From the NCBI GenBank assembly GCA_050289385.1, contig JBNKFQ010000180.1, positions 1 to 38,982 on the forward strand: a stretch of 38,982 nucleotides of DNA, written 5' to 3'. Under the pieces are notes generated by a model. The model was not told where the DNA came from and made no database searches. It saw only the letters and a program-made list of their open reading frames with translations. Numbering within the stretch: the stretch's first letter is position 1; each line of letters opens with the position of its first letter. Positions 24,701 to 32,545 of this stretch are shown one piece after another. This DNA comes from JBNKFQ01 sp050289385 (GTDB taxonomy: Bacteria; Pseudomonadota; Gammaproteobacteria; Pseudomonadales; Porticoccaceae). A program made the position numbers and the translations under genes.

Positions 24701-26619
24701 GCATCGGTGACATGGCCGGCGATGTGTTTGGCAATGGCATGTTGTTGTCCGACAAAATTCAATTGCTGGTGGCGTTCAATCACCTGCATATTTTTATCGA
24801 CCCCAACCCCGATACAGCGGCGACCTTTGTCGAGCGCAAACGCCTGTTTGAAACACCGGGTACTTCGTGGGCAGATTTTGACTCGTCACTGATTTCCAAA
24901 GGCGGTGGAATTTTTGAACGCAGCGCCAAGTCAATCACATTGACCCCGGAAATCAGACAGCGGTTTGGTATAAAAGCCGAAAAGCTGGCGCCCGCCGAAC
25001 TGATTCATGAGTTGTTAAAAGCCGAAGTGGATTTGATCTGGAACGGCGGTATTGGCACCTATGTAAAAGCCACCAGTGAGACCCATGACCAGGTTGGCGA
25101 CCGAGCCAACGACAGTTTGCGGGTCAATGGCAAGGACTTGCGTTGCAAGGTATTTGGTGAAGGCGGCAATCTCGGTCTTACGCAATTGGGACGCGTTGAG
25201 TTTTGTCTGAACGGTGGCGCCTGTAATACCGACTTTATCGATAATGCTGCGGGCGTTGATTGTTCCGACCACGAAGTCAATATGAAAATTTTGCTCAACG
25301 AACTGGTCGCCAGTCAGGATTTGACCATGAAGCAGCGCAATGCCCTGCTCGAAGAGATGACCGATGATGTGTCCGAGCTGGTGCTGGATAACAACTATCG
25401 CCAGACCCAGGCGATCAGTGTTGCGCAATCGCACTGTGTGGACAATTTGTCGGAGTACTGGCGATTTATCACCACTCGTGAAAATAGTGGTCGCCTTGAT
25501 CGCGCACTGGAATTTTTACCTGACGACGAAATGCTGGGTGATCGTCAGGCGCGCAATGAGGGGCTGACTCGCCCGGAACTGTCCACCCTTATCTCTTACG
25601 CAAAAGTGGAACTGAAAGAAGCCCTGCTGGCGTCAAACGTGGCGGATGATGCGTATATGGCAAAGGCGGTGGAAACCATTTTCCCCCGGCGCATGCGTGA
25701 CGATTACCACCAGCAAATTCACAATCACAGTTTGCGTCGCGAAATCATCGCCACGCAACTGGCCAACGAACTGATCAACGCCATGGGCCTGACTTTTTAT
25801 ATGCGCCAGGTGGAATCTACCGGTGCCGGCGCCGGGGAAATTCTTAAAGCCTACGCTATCTCCCGTGATATTTTTGGTTTTGACCAGGCTTGGGAAGACG
25901 TCGAGTTGCTGGATTATCAGGTGCCCTCTGCATTGCAAACGGAGCTGTTAACTATATATATGCGTCTCGGTCGCCGCACAACCCGATGGATACTGCGCAA
26001 CTGGCGGGGCGATCTCGACCCGGCGAAACTTGTGCCGCAAATGAAGCCACCGATCAGGAAAGTGCAAAAAGCCCTGCCCAAAATCATGGTGGGTGATCAC
26101 AAGGAACAGTGGCACAGCTTGTATAACGACCTCAAGGAAAAAGGCGTCAGTGAGCAAGCGGCAGATCTGGCGGCCAGTGCCAACAGCATGTACTACTCGC
26201 TGGGTGTGGCAGAAATCGCTCTCAATACAGGCGCGCCACTGGATTTTGTGGTGGAACTCTACCACTTGTTGGGACATCACCTGTCGCTGGACTGGTTTGG
26301 TGATCAAATCGTAGCCCTGCGCCCGGAAACTCGCTGGAAAGACTTTGCTCGGGAATCCTTTGTGGACGAGCTGGAAGCGCACCGTCGCAGCTTGACGGTC
26401 GCGGTTTTAAATGAGTACTCACAACAGAGAGACCTGAAGGCTATAATCAGCGACTGGGCCGGCAAGCACAAGCAACTGGTTGGTCGCTGGCTGGAAACCG
26501 TGCAGGAATTGCGTGCCGCCACCACCCAGGATTTTGCCATGTACTCGGTGGCGCTGCGCGAGTTGCAGGATTTGTCGCGTACTACGGGTGCGCGTGAAGC
26601 GTTGGTGGCGGGGGGATGA
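21763..26619 (+). CDS. gdhB: Large NAD-specific glutamate dehydrogenase
   Basis: A 1618-residue glutamate dehydrogenase of the 180-kDa class, which oxidises glutamate to 2-oxoglutarate and ammonium with NAD+. Long N-terminal ACT-like and helical regulatory regions precede the catalytic core. Visible core motifs are GGLRWSDRMEDYRTEVLGL and PTGAKGGFV (about 839-847). The Rossmann part includes IGIGDMAGDVFGNGML and GGIGTYVKA. A long C-terminal helical region follows. The GTG at 21763 is chosen because AAGGGGGG lies just upstream and the length then equals that of characterised members. It stands alone, divergent from moxR. It is a catabolic enzyme in Pseudomonas. Confidence 0.96.
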   Translation: MDNGRSQELFQQIENKINNDHSAEQAGVLIPFAQKVFELLPSDEYIDTPLNDLCGFIANFWEFFQHYDASRGPEIRVFNPSLEEDGWLCPHTVIYIAQKDMPFLVDSARIELNNCGLNIYTNKSTIFRVERSADHTLVQLIRDNQGESASASNEALMFFQVDLHSSAEELAELRDSLADVLADVNVVVEDYHPMLERVEQVIEQIAQVKSDVAVSERDETLAFLKWIHSGYYTLLGCSVYELLTEDGEQVMRERDDQRLGLFRLRGGEASSVAMEELNPGIKDFYQQDKLLGFTYSSVRSRVHRNIHADYIIVKRLNSKGQAIGEVRFLGLFTSPVYTLSPSAIPMLRDKVRRVFERSGLRPDSHDGKALRQLLEVHPRDELFQSTEEELYRTIIGVWQLNERRKVRFFMRTDPYEKFVHCIVYIPCDVYNTDVRQRVQQMMSDELGAKESEYWVYLSDSILARIQFLFRIDSDLYKNLDARDLEQRIVQITRNWSDEFHTAAIEHWGEDDGERLFRKYGRGFSISYQESFDPRAGITDINLLESLKDVHQIAMSFYQPPAAGKDIMRFKVFHRNMALELSAMVPMLENLGFRVLGEHPYRICSADGQDVYLSDFALNFRLDINVDVPAVRNNFQDAFRAVWTGEADDDSFNRLVVGARLDWRSVAMLRMYAKYMKQLGFNLSQEFIADTLSKHLDTTRNLVALFKSHFDPRYQQAGRAGRLTEKITTELDAIANLNEDKVLRTCLNLINATMRTNFFQPDADGNYKPWISVKLALREVAETPRPRPQYEIFVYSPRVEGVHLRGGKVARGGLRWSDRMEDYRTEVLGLVKAQQVKNAVIVPTGAKGGFVAKQLHKTSGREAFMAEGIACYKMFIRGLLDVTDNIVGGEVVPPEGVLRRDEDDPYLVVAADKGTATFSDIANQISDEYNHWLGDAFASGGSNGYDHKGMGITARGAWVAVQRHFREQGLNTQEDEFSVIGIGDMAGDVFGNGMLLSDKIQLLVAFNHLHIFIDPNPDTAATFVERKRLFETPGTSWADFDSSLISKGGGIFERSAKSITLTPEIRQRFGIKAEKLAPAELIHELLKAEVDLIWNGGIGTYVKATSETHDQVGDRANDSLRVNGKDLRCKVFGEGGNLGLTQLGRVEFCLNGGACNTDFIDNAAGVDCSDHEVNMKILLNELVASQDLTMKQRNALLEEMTDDVSELVLDNNYRQTQAISVAQSHCVDNLSEYWRFITTRENSGRLDRALEFLPDDEMLGDRQARNEGLTRPELSTLISYAKVELKEALLASNVADDAYMAKAVETIFPRRMRDDYHQQIHNHSLRREIIATQLANELINAMGLTFYMRQVESTGAGAGEILKAYAISRDIFGFDQAWEDVELLDYQVPSALQTELLTIYMRLGRRTTRWILRNWRGDLDPAKLVPQMKPPIRKVQKALPKIMVGDHKEQWHSLYNDLKEKGVSEQAADLAASANSMYYSLGVAEIALNTGAPLDFVVELYHLLGHHLSLDWFGDQIVALRPETRWKDFARESFVDELEAHRRSLTVAVLNEYSQQRDLKAIISDWAGKHKQLVGRWLETVQELRAATTQDFAMYSVALRELQDLSRTTGAREALVAGG

Positions 26620-26623
26620 TGGA

Positions 26624-26831
26624 GTCGGAAGTGACTCGCATTCGCTCGGTTCTTCGAACCGCCTGCGGCGCCCCAAAGAACAATAGTTTTTTTGTCGGAC
26701 GTCGGAAGTTGGAAGCGAAAATCAATTCTCGCCGTTGCTTCGCTTGGCCTTTTGAGGTGCGAGGTGCAGTTAACTCTGGGTTGGGCATGTTTTTGTTTTG
26801 TCCTTCCGACTTCCGACTTCCGACTTCCGGC
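26624..26831. repeat. Heptanucleotide repeat region between gdhB and pyrD
   Basis: GTCGGAA-GTGACTC occurs at 26624-26637, starting 5 bp after the gdhB stop. GTCGGAC, GTCGGAA and GTTGGAA are contiguous at 26694-26714. GAGGTGC occurs twice at 26754-26767. TTCCGAC occurs three times, followed by TTCCGGC, at 26804-26831. The last array is the reverse complement of the second, so arms of about 21 bp could pair across 89 bp. GGTTCTTCGAACC at 26649-26661 is a further small hairpin. The array ends 11 bp before the pyrD ATG. Confidence 0.9.
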
Positions 26832-26842
26832 TGCTTTTAACC

Positions 26843-27871
26843 ATGTACGATTTAATCCGCAAAGCATTATTCTGCCTGCCCGCCGAAACCTCACACGAGT
26901 TGACCCTGGAGGGTATCGGCTGCGCCGAGCGACTGGGGCTTACCCGATTGCTGAAACCTGCGCCATCATATTCGGTGGAGGTCATGGGCCTCAAATTTCC
27001 CAATCCGGTGGGTTTGTCGGCCGGGCTGGATAAAAACGGTGACAGTTTTAACGGTCTGGGTGCGCTCGGTTTCGGTTTTGTCGAAATCGGCACGGTTACA
27101 CCGCGGCCACAACCGGGCAACGACAGACCTCGCCTGTTTCGCCTGCCCGAGCATCAGGCCATTATCAACCGTATGGGGTTCAACAACCTGGGTGTGGAAC
27201 ACCTGGTCAATAATGTTCGCCACCGCCGCTATCGCGGTGTGTTGGGAATCAATATTGGCAAGAATTTTGATACGCCAGTGGAACAGGCGGTAGACGATTA
27301 TTTGATTGGCATGCGCGCGGTGTACCCCCACGCCGATTACATTACCGTGAATATTTCGTCACCCAACACGCCCGGGTTGCGCGATCTGCAATACGGTGAA
27401 AGTCTGAATACCCTGTTGACGCCTCTGAAAAATGAACAAAGTGCGCTCGCAGATCAGTACGGTTGTTATGTGCCGCTGGCGGTGAAAATCGCGCCAGACC
27501 TGGATCAGCAGGGTATAGAGAGCATTGCCGACGTGTTGATGACGCTAAACATAGATGCTGTGATTGCCACCAACACCACCATTGCTCGCGACGCCGTAGC
27601 AAACTCGCCGTTGGCCGATCAGAGCGGCGGCCTGAGTGGTGCACCGTTGCGTGAACGGGCCACAGAGGTGGTTGCTGCGCTCAGTCGAGCACTGGACGGG
27701 GCATTGCCCATTATCGGGGTGGGCGGTATCTGCAGCGGGGCAGACGCTGTGGAAAAAATAGAGGCGGGTGCAAGCCTGGTGCAGTTGTATACCGGTTTTA
27801 TTTATCGTGGTCCCGGACTGATAAAGGAAGCGGCAGACGCAATTGCGGCCGCCGCTTCCAAGCCTCGCTAA
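26843..27871 (+). CDS. pyrD: Dihydroorotate dehydrogenase, class 2
   Basis: A 342-residue membrane-associated, quinone-dependent flavoenzyme oxidising dihydroorotate to orotate in pyrimidine synthesis. The N-terminal amphipathic helix (MYDLIRKALFCLPAETSHELT) fits class 2. FMN and substrate motifs are FPNPVGLSAGLDKNGD (51-66), NRMGFNN and NISSPNTPGLR (about 170-180, containing the catalytic Ser), with GVGGICSGADAVEKI near the end. Length equals E. coli PyrD (336). ATG at 26843 matches the family start, but there is no recognisable Shine-Dalgarno because the heptamer array occupies that region. An in-frame upstream ATG at 26798 would translate the array and is not credible. Confidence 0.96.
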   Translation: MYDLIRKALFCLPAETSHELTLEGIGCAERLGLTRLLKPAPSYSVEVMGLKFPNPVGLSAGLDKNGDSFNGLGALGFGFVEIGTVTPRPQPGNDRPRLFRLPEHQAIINRMGFNNLGVEHLVNNVRHRRYRGVLGINIGKNFDTPVEQAVDDYLIGMRAVYPHADYITVNISSPNTPGLRDLQYGESLNTLLTPLKNEQSALADQYGCYVPLAVKIAPDLDQQGIESIADVLMTLNIDAVIATNTTIARDAVANSPLADQSGGLSGAPLRERATEVVAALSRALDGALPIIGVGGICSGADAVEKIEAGASLVQLYTGFIYRGPGLIKEAADAIAAAASKPR

Positions 27872-28000
27872 AGGCTTGATTGGAGGCTAAATCACCTCCG
27901 GGAGAACAATTTTCTATATTTTTTGTGCCTTTGTTATGGGTTACCTTATACAAATAGTTACTGTTATAAACAATGGATAATATTTCTGAATTACGGGCAT

Positions 28001-28207
28001 CTATAAATGAGCAGCTTTCTGGTTACTGGTAAATTGATTAAACCCCGACCAGTGATCCTCCCGTCCAACGCGCCAGCCGCGCAACCACTCCATAGAGTTT
28101 TCGCTCTCTGATGTGTGGGGACAACCGGATTTGGATTTGCCGTTGAAGCCTGCTTGATAGCCTTTGATGAAGGCGCGGTGGGAAGAGTCACGTTTATGTC
28201 TTTTCAT
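28001..28207 (-). CDS. rmf: Ribosome modulation factor
   Basis: A 68-residue basic protein matching RMF. It has MKRHKRD, then FIKGYQAGFNGKSKSGCPH and WLRGWRVGREDHW, which align with E. coli RMF (55 residues). RMF binds the 30S subunit in stationary phase and promotes 100S ribosome dimers. The C-terminal tail of about 13 residues extends past the E. coli end. A strong GAGGAG Shine-Dalgarno lies at about 28215-28220. It lies between pyrD and rlmL in the opposite direction to both. Growth-phase and ppGpp control is known in E. coli, but no specific promoter is seen here. Confidence 0.95.
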   Translation of the reverse strand: MKRHKRDSSHRAFIKGYQAGFNGKSKSGCPHTSESENSMEWLRGWRVGREDHWSGFNQFTSNQKAAHL

Positions 28208-28512
28208 ATTTTATCGTCTCCTCGCAAAATGGTTCAGATTCATCAGACAGAATGAACATCTATCCGCGGAATCGAGGTAAAGAGGTGAACCAGCTTCTGA
28301 TTTATTATGAAAAAAGTGGTTCTGTCCGTTAACACCGATTTGATTATTGCCGGTACATAAGCACTATTGGCAGCGATGATCAAATCGGGGTTAACAGAGC
28401 CTAGTTCAACAAAATCGGAAGGCTGTGTCGAAGACTAAATGTTTCTTAGATTGGTAGCTTTGATTACCCACGGTAATAAAAAGAGTATAAAAATGACACA
28501 TAGAGAATCGCA
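28208..28512. other. 305-bp rmf-rlmL spacer with long hairpin
   Basis: A divergent spacer between rmf and rlmL. It holds an inverted repeat: GTTAACACCGATTTGAT (28328-28344) against ATCAAATCGGGGTTAAC (28379-28395), 16 of 17 pairs, with further partial pairing inwards and an AT-rich loop. The minus strand is open for about 62 codons across the same region, ending at TGA 28243-28245, but it has no start codon. TATAAA at 28486-28491 may be a -10 for rlmL, without a clear -35. No other feature is seen. Confidence 0.7.
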
Positions 28513-30705
28513 ATGATGCACAACTGGCTGGTGAGTTGCCCGAAAGGCTTGGAATTACTGCTTGCTGAGGAGCTGACTGCGCTGGGTGCGACGGTGCAGC
28601 GCGAGACAGTGGCCGGTGTGTACTGTCAGGCGGATCTGGCCGCCGCATATCGAGTCTGTTTGTGGTCGCGGCTGGCAAACCGAGTGCTGCTGCAGCTTGG
28701 ACAGTTCGATTGTGCTGACGCCGACGCTCTGTACCAGGCGGCAACAAATGTCGACTGGCAAGCTCATTTTGGTTCTGGCGATACATTTGCGGTTCGTTTT
28801 AACGGCAGCAGTCGTGAAATTAACCATACCGGATTTGGCGCCCTGCGCGTCAAGGATGGAGTGGTGGATTATTTTCGAGCGCGTGGAGAAGCGCGGCCAG
28901 ATGTGGATGCCAAAAAACCGGACATCTGGATCAACGCCTATCTGGCAAAGGGCAAGGTGAATCTGGCGCTGGACTTTGCCGGTGACAGCCTGCACCGGCG
29001 ACGTTACCGGGCTGTCAGTGTCGCCGCGCCGTTAAAAGAAAACCTGGCGGCGGCCTTGTTGCTGCGCAGCCAATGGCCCGATATGGCGGCCAGCGGCGGC
29101 GCGCTGATCGACCCCATGTGCGGCAGTGGCACATTACTGATTGAGGGCGCCCTGATGGCCGCCGATATTGCCCCCGGTTTGTTGCGCGAAGATCAGGCGC
29201 GGCATGAACGGGGCAAGAGCGCACACGGCTTTGAGAACTGGCGCGGCCACAACGCTGACATCTGGAGTGAGTTGCTGGCCGAGGCACGTCAGCGCCGCAC
29301 CCGTGGCCTGGCCGGTGAGCTGCCAGAGATTCGGGGTTACGACATGGATTCGCGCGCGGTCAGGGCGGCTGAGGAGAACATCGCTCGGGCAGGCCTCTCC
29401 GATTGGGTGCGAGTGTTGAGGAAGCCTCTGGGAGAGCTCAAACAGCCCACACATAAAAAGCTCACAAATGGCCTGGTCATCTGCAACCCGCCCTATGGAG
29501 AAAGGCTGGGTGAGGAAGACGCCCTGCGTGGACTCTATTACCAGTTGGGGGAACGCCTTAAACAGGAATTCCCCGGCTGGCAGGCGGCGGTGTTTACCGG
29601 TAACCCGGAACTGGGGCCGGAAATGAACCTCAGAGCCCACAAACAATACAAACTGTTTAACGGTTCGATTCCGAGCCGGTTATTGTTGTTTGCTATTGAT
29701 AGTGAGCCGCGTGCAAGCACTGTCCGCGAACCGGAAGGTTTATCGGAAGGCGCGCAAATGTTTGCCAACCGTGTGCAAAAAAACCTGCGCAAGTTGCAAC
29801 CCTGGATAAAGCGCGAGGGCATTACCTGCTATCGCTTGTACGACGCCGACATGCCAGAGTATGCCGTCGCGGTAGATATCTATGGCGATGTGGTGCATCT
29901 GCAAGAGTATGACCCACCCAAAACCATTGATGAACGCGCTGCACGAAAACGTCTGCGCGAAGTCCGTATGGGGTTGCTACAGGCGCTACAGATTGACGAA
30001 AAGCAACTGTTTTTTAAACAGCGTAAACGCCAGAAAGGACGAGACCAGTATCAGCGGCAATCCGGCAAGCACTCGGCAAGTGTGCTGCAGGTGTGTGAAG
30101 GGCAGGCCCGGTTTGAAGTCAATATGCAAGACTATCTGGACACCGGCTTGTTTCTGGACCATCGCCCCTTGCGGCGTATGATATTTCGCGAGTCTGAAGG
30201 CAAGCGCGTACTCAATCTGTTTTGTTATACCGCCAGCATCAGTGTGCAAGCTGCGTTGGGGGGTGCCAGTCAAAGCCTGAGCATCGATATGTCGCAAACG
30301 TATCTCGACTGGGCGGCGCGCAACTTTGGCCTGAACCAAATGGATACCAATAAACACAGATTGTTGCGGGCAGATTGTTTGCAGTGGCTGGGGGATGAAA
30401 AAAATCAGGAGGCGCAGGAGTTTGACCTGATCGTACTGGACCCGCCGACTTTTTCCAACTCAAAAAAAATGGAAGGCATACTGGATATCCAGCGCGATCA
30501 CGGCAGGTTGATTCGTCAGGCAATGCGAATGCTGGCACCGGGTGGTGTGTTGTATTTTTCCAATAATTTTCGCCGTTTTAAAATGGACGGAGATATTATG
30601 GAACGCCTGGATGTGGAAGACTTGGGTGCGAGCAGTATCGATCCGGATTTTCAACGCAACCCCAAAATTCATAACTGCTGGAAAATCAAAAGGCGGCATG
30701 TGTGA
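28513..30705 (+). CDS. rlmL: Bifunctional 23S rRNA methyltransferase RlmKL
   Basis: A 730-residue fusion of two methyltransferases, as in E. coli RlmKL. The N-terminal THUMP domain (to about 160) precedes the RlmL domain, which makes m2G2445. There the SAM motif is DPMCGSGTLLIEG (about 199) and the catalytic motif is NPPYGERLG (about 324). The C-terminal RlmK domain makes m7G2069 and carries FLDHRPLRRMI, LNLFCYTAS (about 566) and DPPTFSNSKKM (about 643). Either of two adjacent ATGs (28513 or 28516) may start it. The stop overlaps the next ATG by 8 bp. Confidence 0.97.
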   Translation: MMHNWLVSCPKGLELLLAEELTALGATVQRETVAGVYCQADLAAAYRVCLWSRLANRVLLQLGQFDCADADALYQAATNVDWQAHFGSGDTFAVRFNGSSREINHTGFGALRVKDGVVDYFRARGEARPDVDAKKPDIWINAYLAKGKVNLALDFAGDSLHRRRYRAVSVAAPLKENLAAALLLRSQWPDMAASGGALIDPMCGSGTLLIEGALMAADIAPGLLREDQARHERGKSAHGFENWRGHNADIWSELLAEARQRRTRGLAGELPEIRGYDMDSRAVRAAEENIARAGLSDWVRVLRKPLGELKQPTHKKLTNGLVICNPPYGERLGEEDALRGLYYQLGERLKQEFPGWQAAVFTGNPELGPEMNLRAHKQYKLFNGSIPSRLLLFAIDSEPRASTVREPEGLSEGAQMFANRVQKNLRKLQPWIKREGITCYRLYDADMPEYAVAVDIYGDVVHLQEYDPPKTIDERAARKRLREVRMGLLQALQIDEKQLFFKQRKRQKGRDQYQRQSGKHSASVLQVCEGQARFEVNMQDYLDTGLFLDHRPLRRMIFRESEGKRVLNLFCYTASISVQAALGGASQSLSIDMSQTYLDWAARNFGLNQMDTNKHRLLRADCLQWLGDEKNQEAQEFDLIVLDPPTFSNSKKMEGILDIQRDHGRLIRQAMRMLAPGGVLYFSNNFRRFKMDGDIMERLDVEDLGASSIDPDFQRNPKIHNCWKIKRRHV

Positions 30706-30982
30706 AATGAACAGGGAATCCAAAACTCCTGATCTCGGAGTCATTCTGTACTCCGGCCCCAATTGCAGCCTGTGCGAAAAGGCCAAACAGGTCGCGTGGC
30801 CAGTACTGTCTGTCACCGGGCATCGCTTGCGCGAAGTGGATATTACCTCTGACGTAGAGCTGTTGCGTCGTTACAGATTGTCGATACCGGTGTTGCGGCA
30901 AGCGAACGGCCGCGAATTGAACTGGCCTTTTGACGAAAATGATCTCGCTATTTGGCTGCAAGATGAGCATGAGGAAACGTAA
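30698..30982 (+). CDS. Glutaredoxin family protein (DUF836-like)
   Basis: A 94-residue thioredoxin-fold protein with the redox motif CSLC at residues 23-26 (YSGPNCSLCEKAK) and the cis-proline strand SIPVL near residue 68. This is the DUF836 glutaredoxin-like family, of undefined substrate. The ATG at 30698 lies inside the rlmL end behind AAAGGCGG; an in-frame ATG at 30707 is an alternative. The TAA stop shares its last A with the ATG of the S4 gene (TAATG), so it is translationally linked to both neighbours. Confidence 0.82.
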   Translation: MCEMNRESKTPDLGVILYSGPNCSLCEKAKQVAWPVLSVTGHRLREVDITSDVELLRRYRLSIPVLRQANGRELNWPFDENDLAIWLQDEHEET

Positions 30983-31197
30983 TGGAAGAATTTGTGCTGG
31001 ACGGGCGCGAGTATATTGAGTTAAACAACCTGTTAAAAATAACGGGATTGTGCGAAAGCGGTGGGCAGGCCAAGGCCGTTGTTGCCGATGGGCAGGTGAT
31101 GGTAGATGGTGCTGTCGAACTGCGCAAGCGCTGTAAAATTCGGGCAAACCAGGTAGTGGAATTTTGCGGACAAGCTGTCGTGGTTAAAGACGCATAA
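30982..31197 (+). CDS. S4-domain RNA-binding protein (YbcJ-like)
   Basis: A 71-residue protein that is a single S4 RNA-binding fold. FVLDGREYIELNNLLKITGL is followed by the characteristic SGGQAKAVVADGQVMVDG and ELRKRCKIRANQVVEF segments. It matches E. coli YbcJ, a small S4 protein of unknown RNA target, in length and pattern. It is the third gene of a tightly packed rlmL-glutaredoxin-S4 unit, which suits a role in ribosome or RNA biology. The start is fixed by the TAATG overlap. Confidence 0.88.
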   Translation: MEEFVLDGREYIELNNLLKITGLCESGGQAKAVVADGQVMVDGAVELRKRCKIRANQVVEFCGQAVVVKDA

Positions 31198-31235
31198 AGT
31201 GCTACTTTTAATTCGGGTTCTCAAAGGGTAACTCA

Positions 31236-31964
31236 ATGAAAATTTGTGTCGCACAATCGAGGCCGCTCAAGGGTGATATTCAGGCCAATATCGTTAATCA
31301 CAAAAAACTGGTAGCGTTGGCGGTTGAAGCTGAAGCAAATGTGATTGTTTTTCCGGAATTGTCGTTAAGCGGTTACGAGCCAGAGTTGGCAAAAGAGCTG
31401 GCGATGGATGTGCATGACGCAAGGCTCAATGATTTTCAGGCGATCAGCGACGCCAATAGTCTGACTGTTGGTGTTGGTGCACCCGTTGCCAGTGACAATG
31501 GCATTTGCATCGGCATGATTGTTTTTCAGCCGCATCGGGCCAGGCAGTTGTACGCCAAAAAGTATTTGCACACCAGCGAAGATGAATTTTTTGTCAGTGG
31601 ACAAGGGTGTTGTGACCTGGAGGGTGACAATGCCGATATTGCGCTGGCGATTTGTTATGAATTGTCGGTTCCCGAGCATTCGAAAGCTGCGTACAAACGT
31701 GGAGCAAAAATCTACATTGCCAGTGTGGTGGAAGATGCCGGCATAATTGACAAGTCACTGGCGAAGCTCTCTGATATTGCCCGCAAGTATTCCATGACGG
31801 TCGTCATGTCAAACTGTGTGGGGTCTACCGGCCAGTATATCGGTGGCGGACGATCGTCAGCCTGGAATAACAATGGTCAATTGGCAGGGCAGTTGGATGA
31901 CAGCAGTGAAGGGATTTTGATGATTGATACAGATACCGGAGTTGTGGTTAAAAGAGCTATGTGA
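31236..31964 (+). CDS. Carbon-nitrogen hydrolase (nitrilase superfamily)
   Basis: A 242-residue nitrilase-superfamily amidohydrolase with the complete Glu-Lys-Cys triad: Glu41 in FPELSLSGYE, Lys109 in YAKKYLH and Cys140 in AICYELSVPEH. Such enzymes hydrolyse amides or related C-N bonds; the substrate cannot be told from sequence. The length is at the short end of the family. ATG at 31236 has AAGGG upstream (31226-31230). The gene is followed 91 bp later by YtoQ; a possible -10 (TATACT, 32013-32018) lies in that gap, so the two may be transcribed separately. Confidence 0.87.
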   Translation: MKICVAQSRPLKGDIQANIVNHKKLVALAVEAEANVIVFPELSLSGYEPELAKELAMDVHDARLNDFQAISDANSLTVGVGAPVASDNGICIGMIVFQPHRARQLYAKKYLHTSEDEFFVSGQGCCDLEGDNADIALAICYELSVPEHSKAAYKRGAKIYIASVVEDAGIIDKSLAKLSDIARKYSMTVVMSNCVGSTGQYIGGGRSSAWNNNGQLAGQLDDSSEGILMIDTDTGVVVKRAM

Positions 31965-32055
31965 AACAGGGTGTATTTCAGGAATAGCTGCCCTGAGCAG
32001 GACAGGTGTTACTATACTCGACGGTAAAAATTTTCAAATTAACACAGGAACTGAA

Positions 32056-32499
32056 ATGAACTTGACGGTATATCTCTCAGGTGAAATACACACTGACTGG
32101 AGACAGCAAATAAAACAGGGCTGTGCGGCTCTTGATCTACCCATAGTGTTCACGTCTGCCGTTACCAACCACGAAGCCAGCGACGCAGCGGGTGATGTGC
32201 TGGGTGAAGAAACCAGTCAATTTTGGCGTGATCACAAATCTTCAAAGGTCAATGCTATCCGCACCAAAACGCTTCTTGAAAACTGTGATTTGGCTATCGT
32301 GCGCTTCGGGGACAAGTACAAACAGTGGAATGCTGCTTTTGATGCCGGGTATTGCTCAGCGACAAACACTCCCTACATTACCCTGCACGACGAAGACCTG
32401 ATACATCCGCTTAAAGAAGTGGATGCGGCAGCGATGGCATGGGCAAAAACACCGGAACACGTTATCGAAATACTAAAATACATTCTTACCAATGAGTAA
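32056..32499 (+). CDS. YtoQ family protein
   Basis: A 147-residue protein matching the YtoQ family. It has the N-terminal VYLSGEIHTDWR and FTSAVTNHEASD segments, central CDLAIVRFGDKYKQWNAAFDAG, and YITLHDEDLIHPLKEVDAAA near the end. Length agrees with the family (about 146). The order of motifs resembles nucleoside 2-deoxyribosyltransferase-like folds, which is my inference. No function is established. The ATG at 32056 is preceded by AGGAA at 32045-32049 and begins where the family does; the frame is open upstream but unrelated. Confidence 0.85.
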   Translation: MNLTVYLSGEIHTDWRQQIKQGCAALDLPIVFTSAVTNHEASDAAGDVLGEETSQFWRDHKSSKVNAIRTKTLLENCDLAIVRFGDKYKQWNAAFDAGYCSATNTPYITLHDEDLIHPLKEVDAAAMAWAKTPEHVIEILKYILTNE

Positions 32500-32545
32500 G
32501 TTTTATTGGGAGTGAAGTGAAAGTAACAGGCCTTAAGGAATCGGG

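Noticed and set aside
27887..27904. GGAGG-CTAAATCA-CCTCC hairpin after pyrD as a terminator
   Set aside because: The stem is only 5 bp and the T-rich stretch begins too far downstream; not called.
28243..28434. Minus-strand open frame of about 62 codons upstream of rmf
   Set aside because: It has no start codon and no family I recognise; kept only as a note under the hairpin finding.
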